Shown here one piece after another: positions 1 to 11,163 of a DNA stretch of 64,000 bases. Origin of the DNA: Monocercomonoides exilis. Taxonomy: Eukaryota > Preaxostyla > Oxymonadida > Polymastigidae. The stretch lies in the NCBI GenBank assembly GCA_001643675.2, contig LSRY02000050.1, positions 533,501-597,500 of the forward strand. The letters are read 5' to 3'. Position numbers and translations under genes: made by a program. Each line of letters begins with the position of its first letter. Positions within the stretch are counted from its first letter, which is position 1. The notes under the pieces were generated by a model. That model made no database searches. It was not told where the DNA came from and worked only from the letters and a program-made list of their open reading frames with translations.

Positions 1-675
1 GCAACGTTGAAAAGACAGGGAACGAAAATCATGAGCAATTCATTTGAAATGCTGGACGATAAACCATTCAGATTGAGAAAGCACTCACAAAGATAAATCA
101 AAAACTTTTCGTTTCTCCCTTCTTTCTTCCCATTTTCATCAAAAATCATCTTCTCCAATCTTTTGCCAAAAGATGTTTGACCAAAGTTTGCACATGGTTC
201 GATGAGGGTTTTACAGCATCCTTTCATGTGCATCAACAGCCCAAGGCATCAATGAAGCGCATTTTCTTTTCTTCAATCATTTCATCAGTTTTTTCATACA
301 TTTCATTCGATAAAATGGAATTAATCACATGCTCACTCATCTCTTTGACAATTCTCTTCATTTCATCAATTTTCTGCATCTTTTCAACTTCATCGCACTG
401 GCAAATTTCTGAAAATAATTCTGTGAAAAAATTGAAATCATTTTCTCAATGATATATTTTTTTAAATAAAAATTCTTTCACAAACTTGTGAATCTGTCTG
501 TGAGTTCTGATTGAAATTCATCAATCACGGTAACTTCTCCAAGATAATCATTTTCAAAAAAATCATATTCATCATAATCATCATCATAATCATATTCACA
601 TTCAAAATCCGAATCATTTCCATCATCATCATCATAATAATAATAATAATCATAATAATCATAATTTGTGTTCAT
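1..675 (-). pseudogene. Broken helical-family gene copy, cut by the window edge
   Basis: This is the left-arm counterpart of the gene at 46828-48448. Exon 1 (675 to 486) encodes an Asp/Tyr-rich acidic leader. It is followed by a short intron (485-421, starting GTTTGTG on the minus strand) and exon 2 from 420 leftwards, which runs off the window at position 1. Compared with the right-arm copy, one C is missing near position 246, in the codons for the Ala-Leu-Gly stretch, so exon 2 shifts frame. No long open frame remains. The single-base deletion is seen directly; calling it a pseudogene assumes no sequencing error. Confidence 0.75.
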
Positions 676-1751
676 TCTGCACATTGTGCAATCCAGACAC
701 GAGAAAAATCAACAATCCAATCAAATAAATGAGTTCATTGGAAAATACAAACATTTTTATGTTCCAAGCAAGAATTGAAATCTGTTTTCACTTGTAGATG
801 AAGCAAATTCTTTTTTTCTGATTGCGATCACTTCCATTCTGAAAAAATCGTTGGATCAAAATTCATGAGAACATCATCCGATCACACAACACACGATTGT
901 TGTTTTCTTCAATTTGGATTGATGATGGCTGTTTTCATTGAAATTGTTTTTCAGCATGAGAGAAGGATTATGCAAACAGATTTTTGATGAACGATTTGAG
1001 ACTTTTGTTGAGGAATGATTCACACAATATTTTCCCAAGAAAACAAGGCTTCTGGAGGTCTGCCTTGTTGAACAACTCCGTTGATATGAAGGTATTTGTG
1101 GATGCTTTTGTGAAATTCATGATGAAAAAAGAGACAGACATCGAAAAAATGATGGAAATGAAAGAGAATTCTGATTCTTTTCCAGATCCAAAGGATTCCC
1201 TCAAAAAGAGAAAGACAAATTATCAATGCTCATGTGGAACGGTTTGTTTTTTTGAATTAGTCAAATTGAAGGGTTTGGGAGAACAACTGCTGATGAACAC
1301 ATTCAAATAATTACAAGAATTGCATGACAAAAGGAAGAGTTTGTGGATTTCGGAAAATGGAAGTGCAGCTGAGCAGGAAATCACTCAGAAGAAAAAATGA
1401 AAAGAGGGAAAAGAGGAGGACGAAAGATTGGCAGAAAGCGATGAATGGTGAGTTGAAGGATAAAAGGGAATTGTCTGAGTGAATCTGAACCAATGGAATT
1501 ATTGGATAAATGACTTTTCTCACGAAGATTAACAAAATTCTAAGTCCATTGAAAAAGGGTTTTAAATTTTATTGGATTGGATGCTGGTTGACTCTTGATG
1601 CTGAGGGGAAAAGGAAAAGGAAAGGAAAGTGGGCAAAAGTCAGACAAAAACAGCTGTCCAAGTCACGAGTCAGTTTTGAATGAAAGAAAGTCGATTGAAG
1701 TTGCGCAATTGTCGGGCATTGGATGAAGGTTCATTGCAATTGGAAGAGGAA

Positions 1752-2170
1752 TCAGAAATGGGGAAAGGAAATGCATCTGATGAGGGAGAATTGAATTGGT
1801 TGCATGATTAATGAGGCCATTTGATATCTTCGGAAATGAAATGGTGAAAGGAGAAGTGTGTTTGGAGACAGTAGTGCCAAGCCTGAATTCAGATGGTTAT
1901 TGCAACGTTTGTGGTTGAAGGAGCTGATCAGAGCGAAATGAGAGAAAATACAGAAACAGTTTTCTTCTTCAATTTCGTGATTGTGTGTGAATGCATGAAC
2001 AAAAAGACAAAGATATTTTTGAAATAGAACGAACTCATTCAGATGCTTGCCCACATGTGGCGCTGGGAATATGAGCACCTTGAGCAGCCAGTTATTCACA
2101 AATGCAGCCAGGCGCATTTGGGGATCATTGCCAATTCTCTTGAACAAGGAAACGAAAGACTCAGTAATTC
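1752..2170 (-). pseudogene. Decayed coding relic shared by both arms
   Basis: A 131-codon minus-strand frame here and its right-arm counterpart at 45345-45745 share a readable peptide-like string, including the segment LLKVLIFPAPHVGKHLNEF. The right copy has an in-frame stop right after this segment, where the left copy reads on. Shared amino-acid-level similarity interrupted by stops suggests an old gene fragment duplicated with the arms. It resembles no family I recognise. It could also be conserved non-coding sequence that happens to stay open. Confidence 0.3.
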
Positions 2171-3156
2171 TTGTTTTTCTGAGTCTCGTTTTCTTTTATG
2201 TTTAATTCTTTTTTTTTTTTTTTGAACATTTTTGTTTTTATCAGTTCTGCCATTTTCAGAATTTGTGTTTTCATGATTGTTGTGGCTTCAAGGCATGTGA
2301 ATGCAACTTTCAAGCCAATTCAGATTATTCCAAAAATTGTAATTTTTCAGATAATAAATAGAACATTTTTTTTTTTTGATCATCAATCGTTGACGATTCG
2401 CTGACCGACTTGAAACAAATTATCCTTTCAAGCCACAAACGCTCAATACATCGAACAAATCAATAAAAGAAGGCATTGTTAATTGTTTCTCTTCGAATTG
2501 TTGGGCAAAACAGAATAACGGAAAAAACAGACCAGAATAATTCAAAATTTTATTATTTGCAATTTCTCAGCACAAACACATTGACAGTCTTTGGCAGATT
2601 AGTTCAAGACGGGCAGCCTTGAACAAAAAACTGCCAAGAAAGAAAAACAATCAATAAAAAAGTTGACCATTTGCGCGATTTTTTGGTTCATTCACAGACA
2701 AAGTTCAATTGTTAAAGCCATCCAACTCTGAGGTGCAATTCGAAAAAAGAAAACAAAAATCGCTGTTTCAAAGGCATCACTGAACATAAACGATCAGCAG
2801 ACGTCGAACCGAAAAATAAAATAAAATAATGACAAATCCCACTTTTACAGAAAAACTGAAACAGCCACAAAACTCCAAAACGAATTCAGGAAAATTAAAA
2901 AATTAAATAAAATGAAAAAAATAAAACTCTTCAATCCTTCATTCTTTCAATTACAAGTCCGTTTGTGTGCTGTGCTTGCTAAACGCAGAAAAACAAAAAT
3001 AACAAAGCACATTTTGTCCAAGCACAAGCATCATGCAAATGGAGGATTGTTCATTTTTCAGCACTTCATTCAGCAAAAGAAATAATACAAACACATAACT
3101 GCAGAAATACAACAAACAGCAGCTAGCCACAAAACAAAATAAAAAAAATGATGGGC

Positions 3157-3232
3157 CAACAAAAAAAGAAAAAGAAAAAGAAAAAGAAAAAGAAAAAGAA
3201 AAAGAAAAAGAAAAAGAAAAAGAAAAAGAAAA
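3157..3232. repeat. (AAAAAG)n hexanucleotide array
   Basis: About twelve tandem AAAAAG units lie in the 3' flank of the surface-protein gene. The matching place in the right arm (about 44276-44302) has only a short interrupted version, so the array expanded (or shrank) after the arms duplicated. Open frames across it are poly-Lys or poly-Phe artefacts. Confidence 0.9.
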
Positions 3233-3370
3233 ACAATGAAAAAGAATTCCAATCTGAACATAAAAAAAGGAGGAAAATATCAATTCAAACAATGATAAAA
3301 ACACTCGCACAAACAAGCAGTTTATGTTCATCGACAGATTCTCAAAATGCAAATATCGGTGGCAAACAAT

Positions 3371-4807
3371 CTAAACTCCACTGCTTTGATCCTTTGATTG
3401 ATAAAGCAGCTCGCTCTGTGCCTCCTCTGGCTCGTGCTCAACATTCATCATTTTGTGCCTTTTCCTCACCAACAGCACAACCACCACGACTGTCACTGCT
3501 GCCACAACCAGCACAAACCCCGAAGCTGACGCTGCAATGATTATTATCAGCCTTCTCCTTCTTCTCCCTTCTCTTTCTTTCTCTTCTGATGACTGCCCAT
3601 CGTCCCGCCACTCAGGCAGCTCCACGCTGAATTCCGCTGTCACATCTGTCCCAACCCCGTTGTCCTTCCCCGATGGATACTCAATCTGGAAAGACACATT
3701 TTGCGCCCCACCGAACTCTCTGCTTTTCACATCCAGCGTCATTTTTTTTCTGTCGAACATGTCTGGACGCTCGATCGTCACAACTGTCTTTTCTGTTGCG
3801 CCCTTCACCGTGAAGCCCATCAGAATTCTGCTTCTGCACGGACCAAACCCATAGCCCTCCACCTCAAATCGCAGAAGCTCGTATTTCTGTGCCCAGCTCC
3901 ATGAAACATTCGAGATATTCACGTGGAAATACACATATTTCCCACCGTTTTCGTTCTTCTCCATTTTGCAGTCGCCAATGTCCATCCACAAATCATCCAT
4001 CACATCGTTTCCGTTCAGCGTCTTTATGGCAGAAATGCTCAACGTCCCTTCGCTCTCGCAACGCACTGTCCTGCGCAGATCGGAATAGCCCAAATAAGTC
4101 CATGTGTCAAACGTGTCGTTCCCCAGCCCCAACCACCCGCCCCTCTGCAATATGAACCCACGCACCCCATTCCGAAACGTTGTGTTTTCCATATTCGCTT
4201 TGCACTCGCTCAGTTCAATGCAGCCACTGTTCCATGCACACGCAACTTTTTCTTCATACGAATATTCGTGCGAATAATTTCGTTGATCCTCGACATTGCA
4301 ATTCTTAACAGTAATGCTCGAACTTTTCAAGATCATAAACGGATCCAGTTTTGCGGGATCAGCCGAGCCATCCGAATTTGCCCGCAAATCGATATTCTCG
4401 AGCAGCACCGCGCATTTCTCATCTGCGCTCAGAAACGGGATTGTTCCGTCTTCGTACGCCTTTGTGTTGAAGTTTAGCGACCTCAGCGTGAAGTCTGTCG
4501 AAACAATTTTGAAAAACGGAAACGGCTTGGCGTAATTGGGATAAATCAGCGTGGATCCAGCCCCTGCCTTCGATTGCATCTCGATGCTTCGGCCCTTCAG
4601 CTCAACCGAAGGGTGGCCAAACGCTTCTGAGGGAATAAGAAAATACAATTTATTCGGAGCTGGATGCTGCTTCGAAGCGTATTTCCATGTCAAGCACGGA
4701 TGCTCCATTTCCCCGCAATTTTCACTATCTTCCCCTTGCCCTGAAATATAAATTGTCAGTTCTTCCCCGCGCAGATTTCCCAGAAGCAGAATGATTCGCA
4801 AGAGCAT
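3371..4807 (-). CDS. Membrane-anchored surface protein, 478 aa (left-arm copy)
   Basis: Single-exon gene for a predicted type I membrane protein. The start MLLRIILLLGNLRGEE is a short signal peptide. It is followed by an ectodomain of about 400 residues that opens with the C-G-x4-P-C-L-T-W type motif seen at module starts of the larger beta-helix proteins in this window. Near the C-terminus an Arg-rich stretch precedes one long hydrophobic Val/Ala-rich segment (about residues 424-447), then a tail of about 31 residues. The right-arm copy (42702-44138) differs at only about seven residues. Several N-x-S/T sites fit an extracellular domain. The ligand and function are unknown; adhesion or surface coat is inferred from the resemblance only. 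Confidence 0.85.
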   Translation of the reverse strand: MLLRIILLLGNLRGEELTIYISGQGEDSENCGEMEHPCLTWKYASKQHPAPNKLYFLIPSEAFGHPSVELKGRSIEMQSKAGAGSTLIYPNYAKPFPFFKIVSTDFTLRSLNFNTKAYEDGTIPFLSADEKCAVLLENIDLRANSDGSADPAKLDPFMILKSSSITVKNCNVEDQRNYSHEYSYEEKVACAWNSGCIELSECKANMENTTFRNGVRGFILQRGGWLGLGNDTFDTWTYLGYSDLRRTVRCESEGTLSISAIKTLNGNDVMDDLWMDIGDCKMEKNENGGKYVYFHVNISNVSWSWAQKYELLRFEVEGYGFGPCRSRILMGFTVKGATEKTVVTIERPDMFDRKKMTLDVKSREFGGAQNVSFQIEYPSGKDNGVGTDVTAEFSVELPEWRDDGQSSEEKEREGRRRRRLIIIIAASASGFVLVVAAVTVVVVVLLVRKRHKMMNVEHEPEEAQSELLYQSKDQSSGV

Positions 4808-4945
4808 TGAAAGTCAAAATAAAAAAAAGGAGCACAATATAAATACTTATGGAAGTCTGATCGCAGACAAAACAAATTTCTTCTTTTATTTGAGTCTTTG
4901 TCATCTTTTATTTATCAATTATTTTATGCATTTATTTTTTTCAGA

Positions 4946-5740
4946 AAAAAACAAAACCTCTGCGTCACCCCGAAAAACTTCATTATTCGTCAGTCAATTC
5001 GTAAGTTTTTTATTTTTTTTTATTTTTTTTATTTTTTTTATTTTTTTTTTATTTTTTTATTTTTTATTTTTTTTTTTTCGGTTATAAATTTGATTGGTTG
5101 AGTGGCATAATAACATAAAAATGATTCGTGTTATTATTCTCAAAATTTTCAAAGAAATTATCTCTTGCATAACCCATATTAAATTTATCAAATTTCATCG
5201 TTTGACTTTCGAAAGAATAACACCATAAATTCTGTCAAATTTCGAAAGAGATTTATTGAAATGATTATGACATCAAATATAGATTCATGCAATTTATGTA
5301 TATTTTCCGGATTCCAAATTGAACAATAACTGCATTTGATAGATTTTCTTTGTTGAAAAGCATAGCGAAATCGTTCGTTATCCCCAAAAAGATATATTGC
5401 AATCAACACAAGCTATGGGATTGGAATTCTTCATAACTATCCATTTACAAACACGTCATCGTTCAGTAATGACAGATTAATTTCTTCATTTTCTTCTTAA
5501 AGCCAGTTCCTGCAAGTTGCATGACAGAATAATTGCCTTTTTGTTCTGCTTTTTTTCGAAGGATATTTGAGAGAATATGTGGAAGAAGAGTAAAAATCAA
5601 CAATACCGTGATTGTTTGAGAAATTGGAGAAGAAGAAAAGAGAAGAATGGAAAGAAGAAAATTAAAGTGAAAAGCTATCTTAAACATATTCCTGAGCAGC
5701 CTGAGCATCATCGAAGCTCTGAAAATATTTCTCCGAACCG
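4946..5740. other. Unassigned, with T-rich repeat at 4999-5078
   Basis: This is unique sequence just inside the left arm. The first part is an A/T microsatellite of T-runs separated by single A bases (about 4999-5078). An 82-codon minus-strand frame at 5463-5711 is hydrophobic, but has no recognisable family or neighbour support. I see no reliable gene. Confidence 0.5.
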
Positions 5741-6607
5741 ATGAGTGGAGATACTTCGAGAAGAAATGTGGAGCAACTGGTTCAATGGAAAGCGAGAGAG
5801 CTGGTGGGGGAGAATAAGCTGCAACTAAAGAAAGAGGTCGGATGTGAGAATTGGACGAATTTTTTGAGATAAGAAGAAATGGATCTGTTCAATGCTCTGT
5901 TGGACAAGTTTTGTGTGATTGTTGATCGGTCGGTGATGTGGTGGCAGCTGAAGAATATTGCAAAAGAAGAGAACGCACAGAGAATCTCAGCAAAGAAAAA
6001 CTCCGATACAAAAGAGACACCGATGAAGATGAAGGCTATACTGCGCGAGCTGGATAGTTCTTTGGCAATCGAATTGGAGCAGATTCTGTCACAAGAGGGG
6101 AAGCATAGGAGAGTGAGAACGTCCAGTGAAGGAGCGATTTCAGCCAGCAGCAGTCAGGCGAATCTGTTGCACAATCAGCTATGGTGATAAGACAAGGAAG
6201 GAAAATTGCAGCAGATGTTGTGTGGCTGTCAAGGGGAATCGAGAGAGGAGGGATCAACAGAGAAAGAGATTTAGCTTGACTGAGAGTGAGAGGGAGAGGC
6301 TGAAGGAGAGCTTTTATGTGGAAGATGGCAGAAGATATACAAATGGCGAATACGAAATGATGAATCGGTAACAGCAGCAGCAGCCAAAGCGGTAATGGCA
6401 TCGCTCACGGAAGAAGTTGATGAATTTGAGTGGATTGCGATGATGGGAAGGAGGAGAAAAATGAAAAGGAGAACGAGGAACAAACGGAGGATATGGAGGA
6501 GCATGCGGAGAGGGATGCAGTGTGGATGTTACGATTGAGGAAGAGAGCCAATGCAAGGGACGATTGTGGGTTACTCACCGATTATAGCAAATATTCAAAG
6601 GAATGCT
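5741..6607 (+). pseudogene. Possible decayed gene next to the first cargo element
   Basis: Several plus-strand frames with protein-like composition follow each other: an ATG frame of about 44 codons from 5741, a 102-codon frame from 5879 starting MDLFNALLDK, and a charged frame ending at about 6607. They are separated by stops or frame changes without clear splice sites. The composition (Glu/Lys/Arg with Leu and Trp) suggests a helical protein, but no family is recognised. The first cargo element inserted about 60 bp downstream. Short introns could also explain the breaks, so status is uncertain. Confidence 0.3.
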
Positions 6608-6666
6608 GAGTTTGAATATCAGCCAATATGAAACATGGGGAATATGTGGATAGAAGGCTCCACACA

Positions 6667-6674
6667 CTGCAAGC
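6667..6674. repeat. Target-site duplication, left copy (CTGCAAGC)
   Basis: These eight bases directly precede the left terminal inverted repeat. They recur exactly at 12045-12052, directly after the right terminal repeat. This is the signature of a cut-and-paste insertion with an 8-bp staggered cut. Confidence 0.93.
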
Positions 6675-7143
6675 GGCATAGGTTCAAACGCGTTCCTTTT
6701 GCAATTTGCGTTTTTAAACCATCAGATTATAACGAATTAATAGATAATAATTATTAAAAAACTTTTTATGGACCGATTTTTCGAAAAAAATTTTTCTTGT
6801 TGAAAAAAATGATTTTTGTAAAATGACCCATAAAAACATGAATTTCATCGAAAAATATTCAAATTGAAAAGAAAATGTGATTTTTACACATCAAAAGTGT
6901 TTGCATTATTATATAGACTTATTTAATTTATTAATTTTCATCATTAACAATAATGATCATAAAAAATTTTTTTTATTAAATATCTTTGATCTGACCCACA
7001 ATAAAATTTTTTATGTCTGGAAAAGTTGAATATGCTGTTATTGTTTAATTAGAACTCAAAAATGTGTGACTCGTTCACTTTTATATTTAATTATTTTATT
7101 ATTGTTATTTTAGTGAATGTTGAATGTGAAAAATACTTTTATT
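6675..7143. repeat. Left TIR of cargo element 1 (469 bp)
   Basis: The reverse complement matches 11576-12044 essentially base for base. The match stops at the same distance from both ends. The repeat includes a core near CTTTTTATGGACCGATTTTT that is also present in both TIRs of cargo element 2. Confidence 0.93.
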
Positions 7144-7797
7144 CTTTAGTCAAGTTAACTTGTATACATGCACTTTATTATTCAGAAGCAACAAATGACA
7201 CATTTCACAAAAGATGAAAATGGTTGGTAAACGGTTAGTCGAAATTCTGAATGAATAAAAAATGCATATTTATATAAAAACTTTGAAAAACTTACATATT
7301 CTTTCATTTTTTTTCCTTATAATTTTGAATTAGACCTAACAAATGCAATGAAACAGGAAATTTAATGGTTTAATAAATCGTAAAGGTCTTAAAATCAATT
7401 TGAGTTGAGAATAATTGAGAATTTGTATATAATGAGTGAATTTTTTTATTCATTTTTTTTTTATATTCATAAAATGTCTCAAATTTTTATAGAAAAGTTG
7501 TTAATAAAAACAATGAAAAGAAAGTTTTGGTTTTTTTGTATTTTTAATTTTGAAACTGCTTTTGACATAATTCTTATCATGTCTTCTTCAAAAATACTTA
7601 AATCATTTCATTCTCAAAATCGGAAATACAACATAAAACAAAAATGAATAAGATATTCATATTCATGCAGCTCTATCAAAACAATTGAAAGCAATAACAA
7701 CATGGAATTTGCAATAAAAAGATTTGTTAATTGCAGTATCTGCAAAGTGAAGAAGTCTCAATAAATAATTTGAAATGTTTTCTGTTTCAATTCTTTT

Positions 7798-8097
7798 TCA
7801 TTCTCCACTCATTGTTATTCCACTTTCTAGCGAATTCGATGTTGTTGTATCTTTCATCAAAACTAAACTCTTCACAACATCCACAAGAGATCCATCCCAT
7901 TTGCACATCTCCTGTTCTTCATTCAAATGATATTCATTTCTCTCATTTGCACTTCCATCAAACACGCATGATCCAATCCTCACATCCAAGCATTCACAAA
8001 ACTCCATTATTCTTCCCTTCTTTTTTGTGCTCCGACATTTCACAAAGGAACAGCTCAGAACACTCAATCCCCTTTCAGCTCCATCCATCTTCATCAT
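7798..8097 (-). pseudogene. 3' continuation of the cargo 1 gene past an in-frame TGA
   Basis: This 99-codon frame is in the same reading frame as the 1020-aa gene upstream, only two codons after its TGA stop at 8101-8103. Its sequence (start MMKMDGAERGLSVLSCSF) matches the corresponding part of cargo gene 2 (about 18516-18826). In that copy the stop position reads as a sense codon. So the ancestral protein ran through this point and the TGA is a likely nonsense mutation. Both copies end near the residues GITMSGE. Confidence 0.7.
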
Positions 8098-8100
8098 ACT

Positions 8101-11100
8101 TCATTCAATAGCCACTGAAATATTCTCAAACTTCACTTCCTTCATCTCTGCCTTCGCTTTCTCCCCAACTCTCACTGTTTCCCCCTCACACTCGATATTC
8201 AATATTCGTGTCTCAGCAATTGACACACAAGATTCTCCACAGAACGACAGAAATAGCACAGCTGAATGAATTCCACTGAACAACGTTTCGCTCATCTTTA
8301 GCTCTCCACTCTCTGCATCAAGAATCATGCACTTCATCACCAGATCCATTGTTGACGAGCTGAAAAGACACTCTGAAATCTCCAATCTTCCATCCTTCTC
8401 TTTCAAAACACTCTCCTCAACCCCTTCAAATCCCTCTCCAAACACAAACTGGCACCTCTCCACAACACACTCATTCACAAACACCATCACACGCCTCTCC
8501 TCTCCTCTTCCCTCCATCCTCCCGCAAAAATGGATTGTCGCCTTCTCTCTCCGAATCGGCACCATCCTCACATCCCCAATCACACATCCCTCTCCCATCA
8601 TCCCTTCCCCATCAATAAAAATCATATTTACAACACTTCGTTCGATGTGCTGCACAGCATTTCCAACGCTCTCACACGGATTGCTCTGTGCTCCACACTG
8701 CCTGCTGTCACTCCCATTCACACACACAAACACCTGTGAAGAATAATAGAATGTGATCAGTGAAATCAGATCAACGTCAACTTTCCCTTCTCCATCGCTC
8801 CCACACATCGACTTCTCCCCCTTCAGCGCCTCCTGGCTGAAGTCCAGTCCAAAAAGTCTTTCATTCAGCTGCAACTCAATCAAATCACACCGGATGAAAA
8901 CATCCTTCCCCACAAATGCATCATTCATCATGAATCGGATGCTCTCCAATCTCAGCCCAAGTGGTGGCATTTCCGTGTTGGAGCATTCCACATTCGGATC
9001 AAGCGCATCAATCATCATCCCTCCTCCCCTTCCATTCCCTGTCGAGCACACACACATCCCAAATGAACACCCACTCACTTTCACCTCCGACTCTCCTCTC
9101 TTCATCAGCATCTTCATCCCTCCGCCTTCTGTGCTCCTCTCGCTCATGCACTTCGTCAGCACACACCCTTCAATCACACATTCCATCCCATTCAAGAATG
9201 ATCCCACACTCATCACACATGCCCTGTTCTCTAAACATGTGATGTTTGCAAATGAGGAGCTGTTCACCCTCACTCTTTGTTTTGTGTTTTCTCTTGCTTT
9301 GTTGATCAACATGCTTGGCAGCAATGGCTGACTCAGCGATATCAGACTCCTTCCTGAGATTATTGTGCTCGAAGCAGACACATTCATCACATCAATCACT
9401 TCCACTTCTGGTGCAAACTCTAAAACCCCTTTGGCCAGATTGAATTGAGAAAGGGTGCAATCCTCAATCACCACACTCCCTCCATCTGCGATTACCAATG
9501 AATATTTCGTTTCCTTTGTTGAATCCTCACAAACAAATGAGCACCTCACAACTGAAAGTGTTGCAGAGGAGGATGATAATGATTGGATGAGTGATGAATG
9601 TCTCCCCAATTCATTTGGCAAAGAAAATGAAATATTGGTGAATGAAAGACAAATATTCGATGTTATCATCGACTTTCCAATATCCTCAGCATCCATTTCT
9701 CTCACTTTCAGAACTGTTCCTTTCTCTCTCCCCTCAATTGATGCAATAAAAGTTATTGATAATGATGATGATTGCAAAGATATTGATTTTTGAAGCAATC
9801 CTGATTCAACAATGCTGATAGAGGTTTCCCCTTCCTCAAGTATCGAATATCTCAGTGATATCAAGTGCTCAATCGATGAACATGGTGCTTCAGAAAACCC
9901 ACATCCTCTGAAGTCTCCTCCTTCTTTTCCCGAAACAAACCCATTCCCACTCCAGTTGTTCCACAAATACACAACCAATGGAATCACATATCCCTCCTCT
10001 CCTGTCATCTTCCTCTCCCATCCACACAACTTATCCAACGATCCCAACTCCAGTGGACTCATCTCCCATTTTAAATAATCCTCATTCACAATCTCACTCA
10101 GATCCCATCCAGAAACAAACATGTTCTTCCCTTTCCAAGCATTGCATCCCTCAAATGTCATGTTCTCCAATGAAAATGTTCCCATTTGATCGGCAAGTTC
10201 AGCAAACATCCCTCCTCCCATTCCTCTCCCTCCATTCTCAACATCCTCTGATGGCACAGCACATTCTGACAAATTCACTCCACTCACTCTCAATGTTCCT
10301 CCATTTCCCACTGATATCATCATCCCTCCCCCTTTCATTCCACTTCCACCTGAGCAGATTGAGGATATATTGCTTTCTTCAATATTCACAATCCCATTCA
10401 CACCCATCTCAACATTCAAACATCCTCCTCCTCCTCCACTCCCACCAACAACTTCCACTCCACTCATTCGGCTGTGATTCATCTCCAATTCAACACCATT
10501 CGAAACAACAATTGGCGATTTCCCACTCATTCTCACTCCCCTTTCCATCACAAATCCATGAACAATTAGCCCTCCTCCTTCAATACAAATCACATTGTAT
10601 CCAATCATTTCCTCGTCCACTTCATTTATCCTCAATCCTTGTTCAGATTTCTTGATTGATAAAATACATCCTCCACTTTCATTCAACGATTCCACTCGAA
10701 CATTTAAGAAATGGCAAGTAATTCCAGAATCATGAATGACAAAAATACTGTTTCCAACATTGCATGATTCCATCGACAGATCATTCACTTCCACATTGCC
10801 TCCAATCGCATCCACAAACACACAATCAAATCCATTGTTCACTTCTGCTTCTGAATGGAGCGAACATTTACTTATCACCAAATCTCCATTTCTGTTTGAA
10901 ATAATTGTTTTGGCTGAATTGTCAAATCCTATTGTTAGTTGAAGTTGGATGTTGGACAATTCAAGATGGTCATCATTTTCCATGAAATATTCCAAATGAT
11001 TTCCAACTGCCTTTTCAAAATTCAATATTGCTTTTGTATCTTCTTCTCCCATCTTTACACCCTTTTTGATCTGATAATTGGACATGTTGAATGAATCTCG

Positions 11101-11163
11101 AATAACAGTCGATCCATCAATCTGAATTGTTTTCATTCCACTTTCCTTTTCCATGTTTTCCAT
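8101..11163 (-). CDS. Large beta-helix surface protein carried by cargo element 1
   Basis: A 1020-codon open frame. The protein is rich in Ser, Gly, Val and Ile, with many short strand-like repeats of the E-x-C-x-F and GGG-M types. These are typical of right-handed parallel beta-helix surface proteins, which are abundant in oxymonads. Module starts with paired cysteines (C-G-x4-P-C) lie near residues 424 and 824. A third start lies just upstream of the annotated ATG: the frame reads through about 20 more codons (to about 11221) with C-R-S-E-E-E-P-C, then meets a TAG where cargo gene 2 has TGG. A probable 3' splice site precedes that segment. No membrane span is present in this copy. Flanking stops make it a probable recent pseudogene or a truncated secreted form. 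Confidence 0.75.
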   Translation of the reverse strand: MENMEKESGMKTIQIDGSTVIRDSFNMSNYQIKKGVKMGEEDTKAILNFEKAVGNHLEYFMENDDHLELSNIQLQLTIGFDNSAKTIISNRNGDLVISKCSLHSEAEVNNGFDCVFVDAIGGNVEVNDLSMESCNVGNSIFVIHDSGITCHFLNVRVESLNESGGCILSIKKSEQGLRINEVDEEMIGYNVICIEGGGLIVHGFVMERGVRMSGKSPIVVSNGVELEMNHSRMSGVEVVGGSGGGGGCLNVEMGVNGIVNIEESNISSICSGGSGMKGGGMMISVGNGGTLRVSGVNLSECAVPSEDVENGGRGMGGGMFAELADQMGTFSLENMTFEGCNAWKGKNMFVSGWDLSEIVNEDYLKWEMSPLELGSLDKLCGWERKMTGEEGYVIPLVVYLWNNWSGNGFVSGKEGGDFRGCGFSEAPCSSIEHLISLRYSILEEGETSISIVESGLLQKSISLQSSSLSITFIASIEGREKGTVLKVREMDAEDIGKSMITSNICLSFTNISFSLPNELGRHSSLIQSLSSSSATLSVVRCSFVCEDSTKETKYSLVIADGGSVVIEDCTLSQFNLAKGVLEFAPEVEVIDVMNVSASSTIISGRSLISLSQPLLPSMLINKARENTKQRVRVNSSSFANITCLENRACVMSVGSFLNGMECVIEGCVLTKCMSERSTEGGGMKMLMKRGESEVKVSGCSFGMCVCSTGNGRGGGMMIDALDPNVECSNTEMPPLGLRLESIRFMMNDAFVGKDVFIRCDLIELQLNERLFGLDFSQEALKGEKSMCGSDGEGKVDVDLISLITFYYSSQVFVCVNGSDSRQCGAQSNPCESVGNAVQHIERSVVNMIFIDGEGMMGEGCVIGDVRMVPIRREKATIHFCGRMEGRGEERRVMVFVNECVVERCQFVFGEGFEGVEESVLKEKDGRLEISECLFSSSTMDLVMKCMILDAESGELKMSETLFSGIHSAVLFLSFCGESCVSIAETRILNIECEGETVRVGEKAKAEMKEVKFENISVAIE

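Larger units (their letters stand above)
676..3370. other. Mostly non-coding left-arm sequence
   Basis: No convincing gene is seen. The stretch is AT-rich, matches the right arm (about 44139-46827) throughout, and contains one decayed coding relic and one hexanucleotide array, listed separately. Short open frames here are not conserved in the other arm and look spurious. Confidence 0.6.
1..4945. repeat. Left arm of a ~5 kb inverted duplication
   Basis: The reverse complement of this stretch matches 42564-47509 nearly end to end. Position 1 corresponds to 47509 and position 4945 to 42564; outside these points the sequences part abruptly, though the left arm may continue beyond the window start. 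The arms differ by scattered substitutions and small indels, for example a hexanucleotide array present only here. The arm contains a broken helical-family gene (1-675), relic coding sequence (1752-2170) and an intact 478-residue surface-protein gene (3371-4807). Seen directly by comparing both strands. Confidence 0.93.

Noticed and set aside
3453-4535. Several plus-strand frames opposite the left-arm surface gene
   Set aside because: They are antisense shadows. The minus strand gives a 478-residue protein with signal peptide and membrane span, conserved in the other arm.
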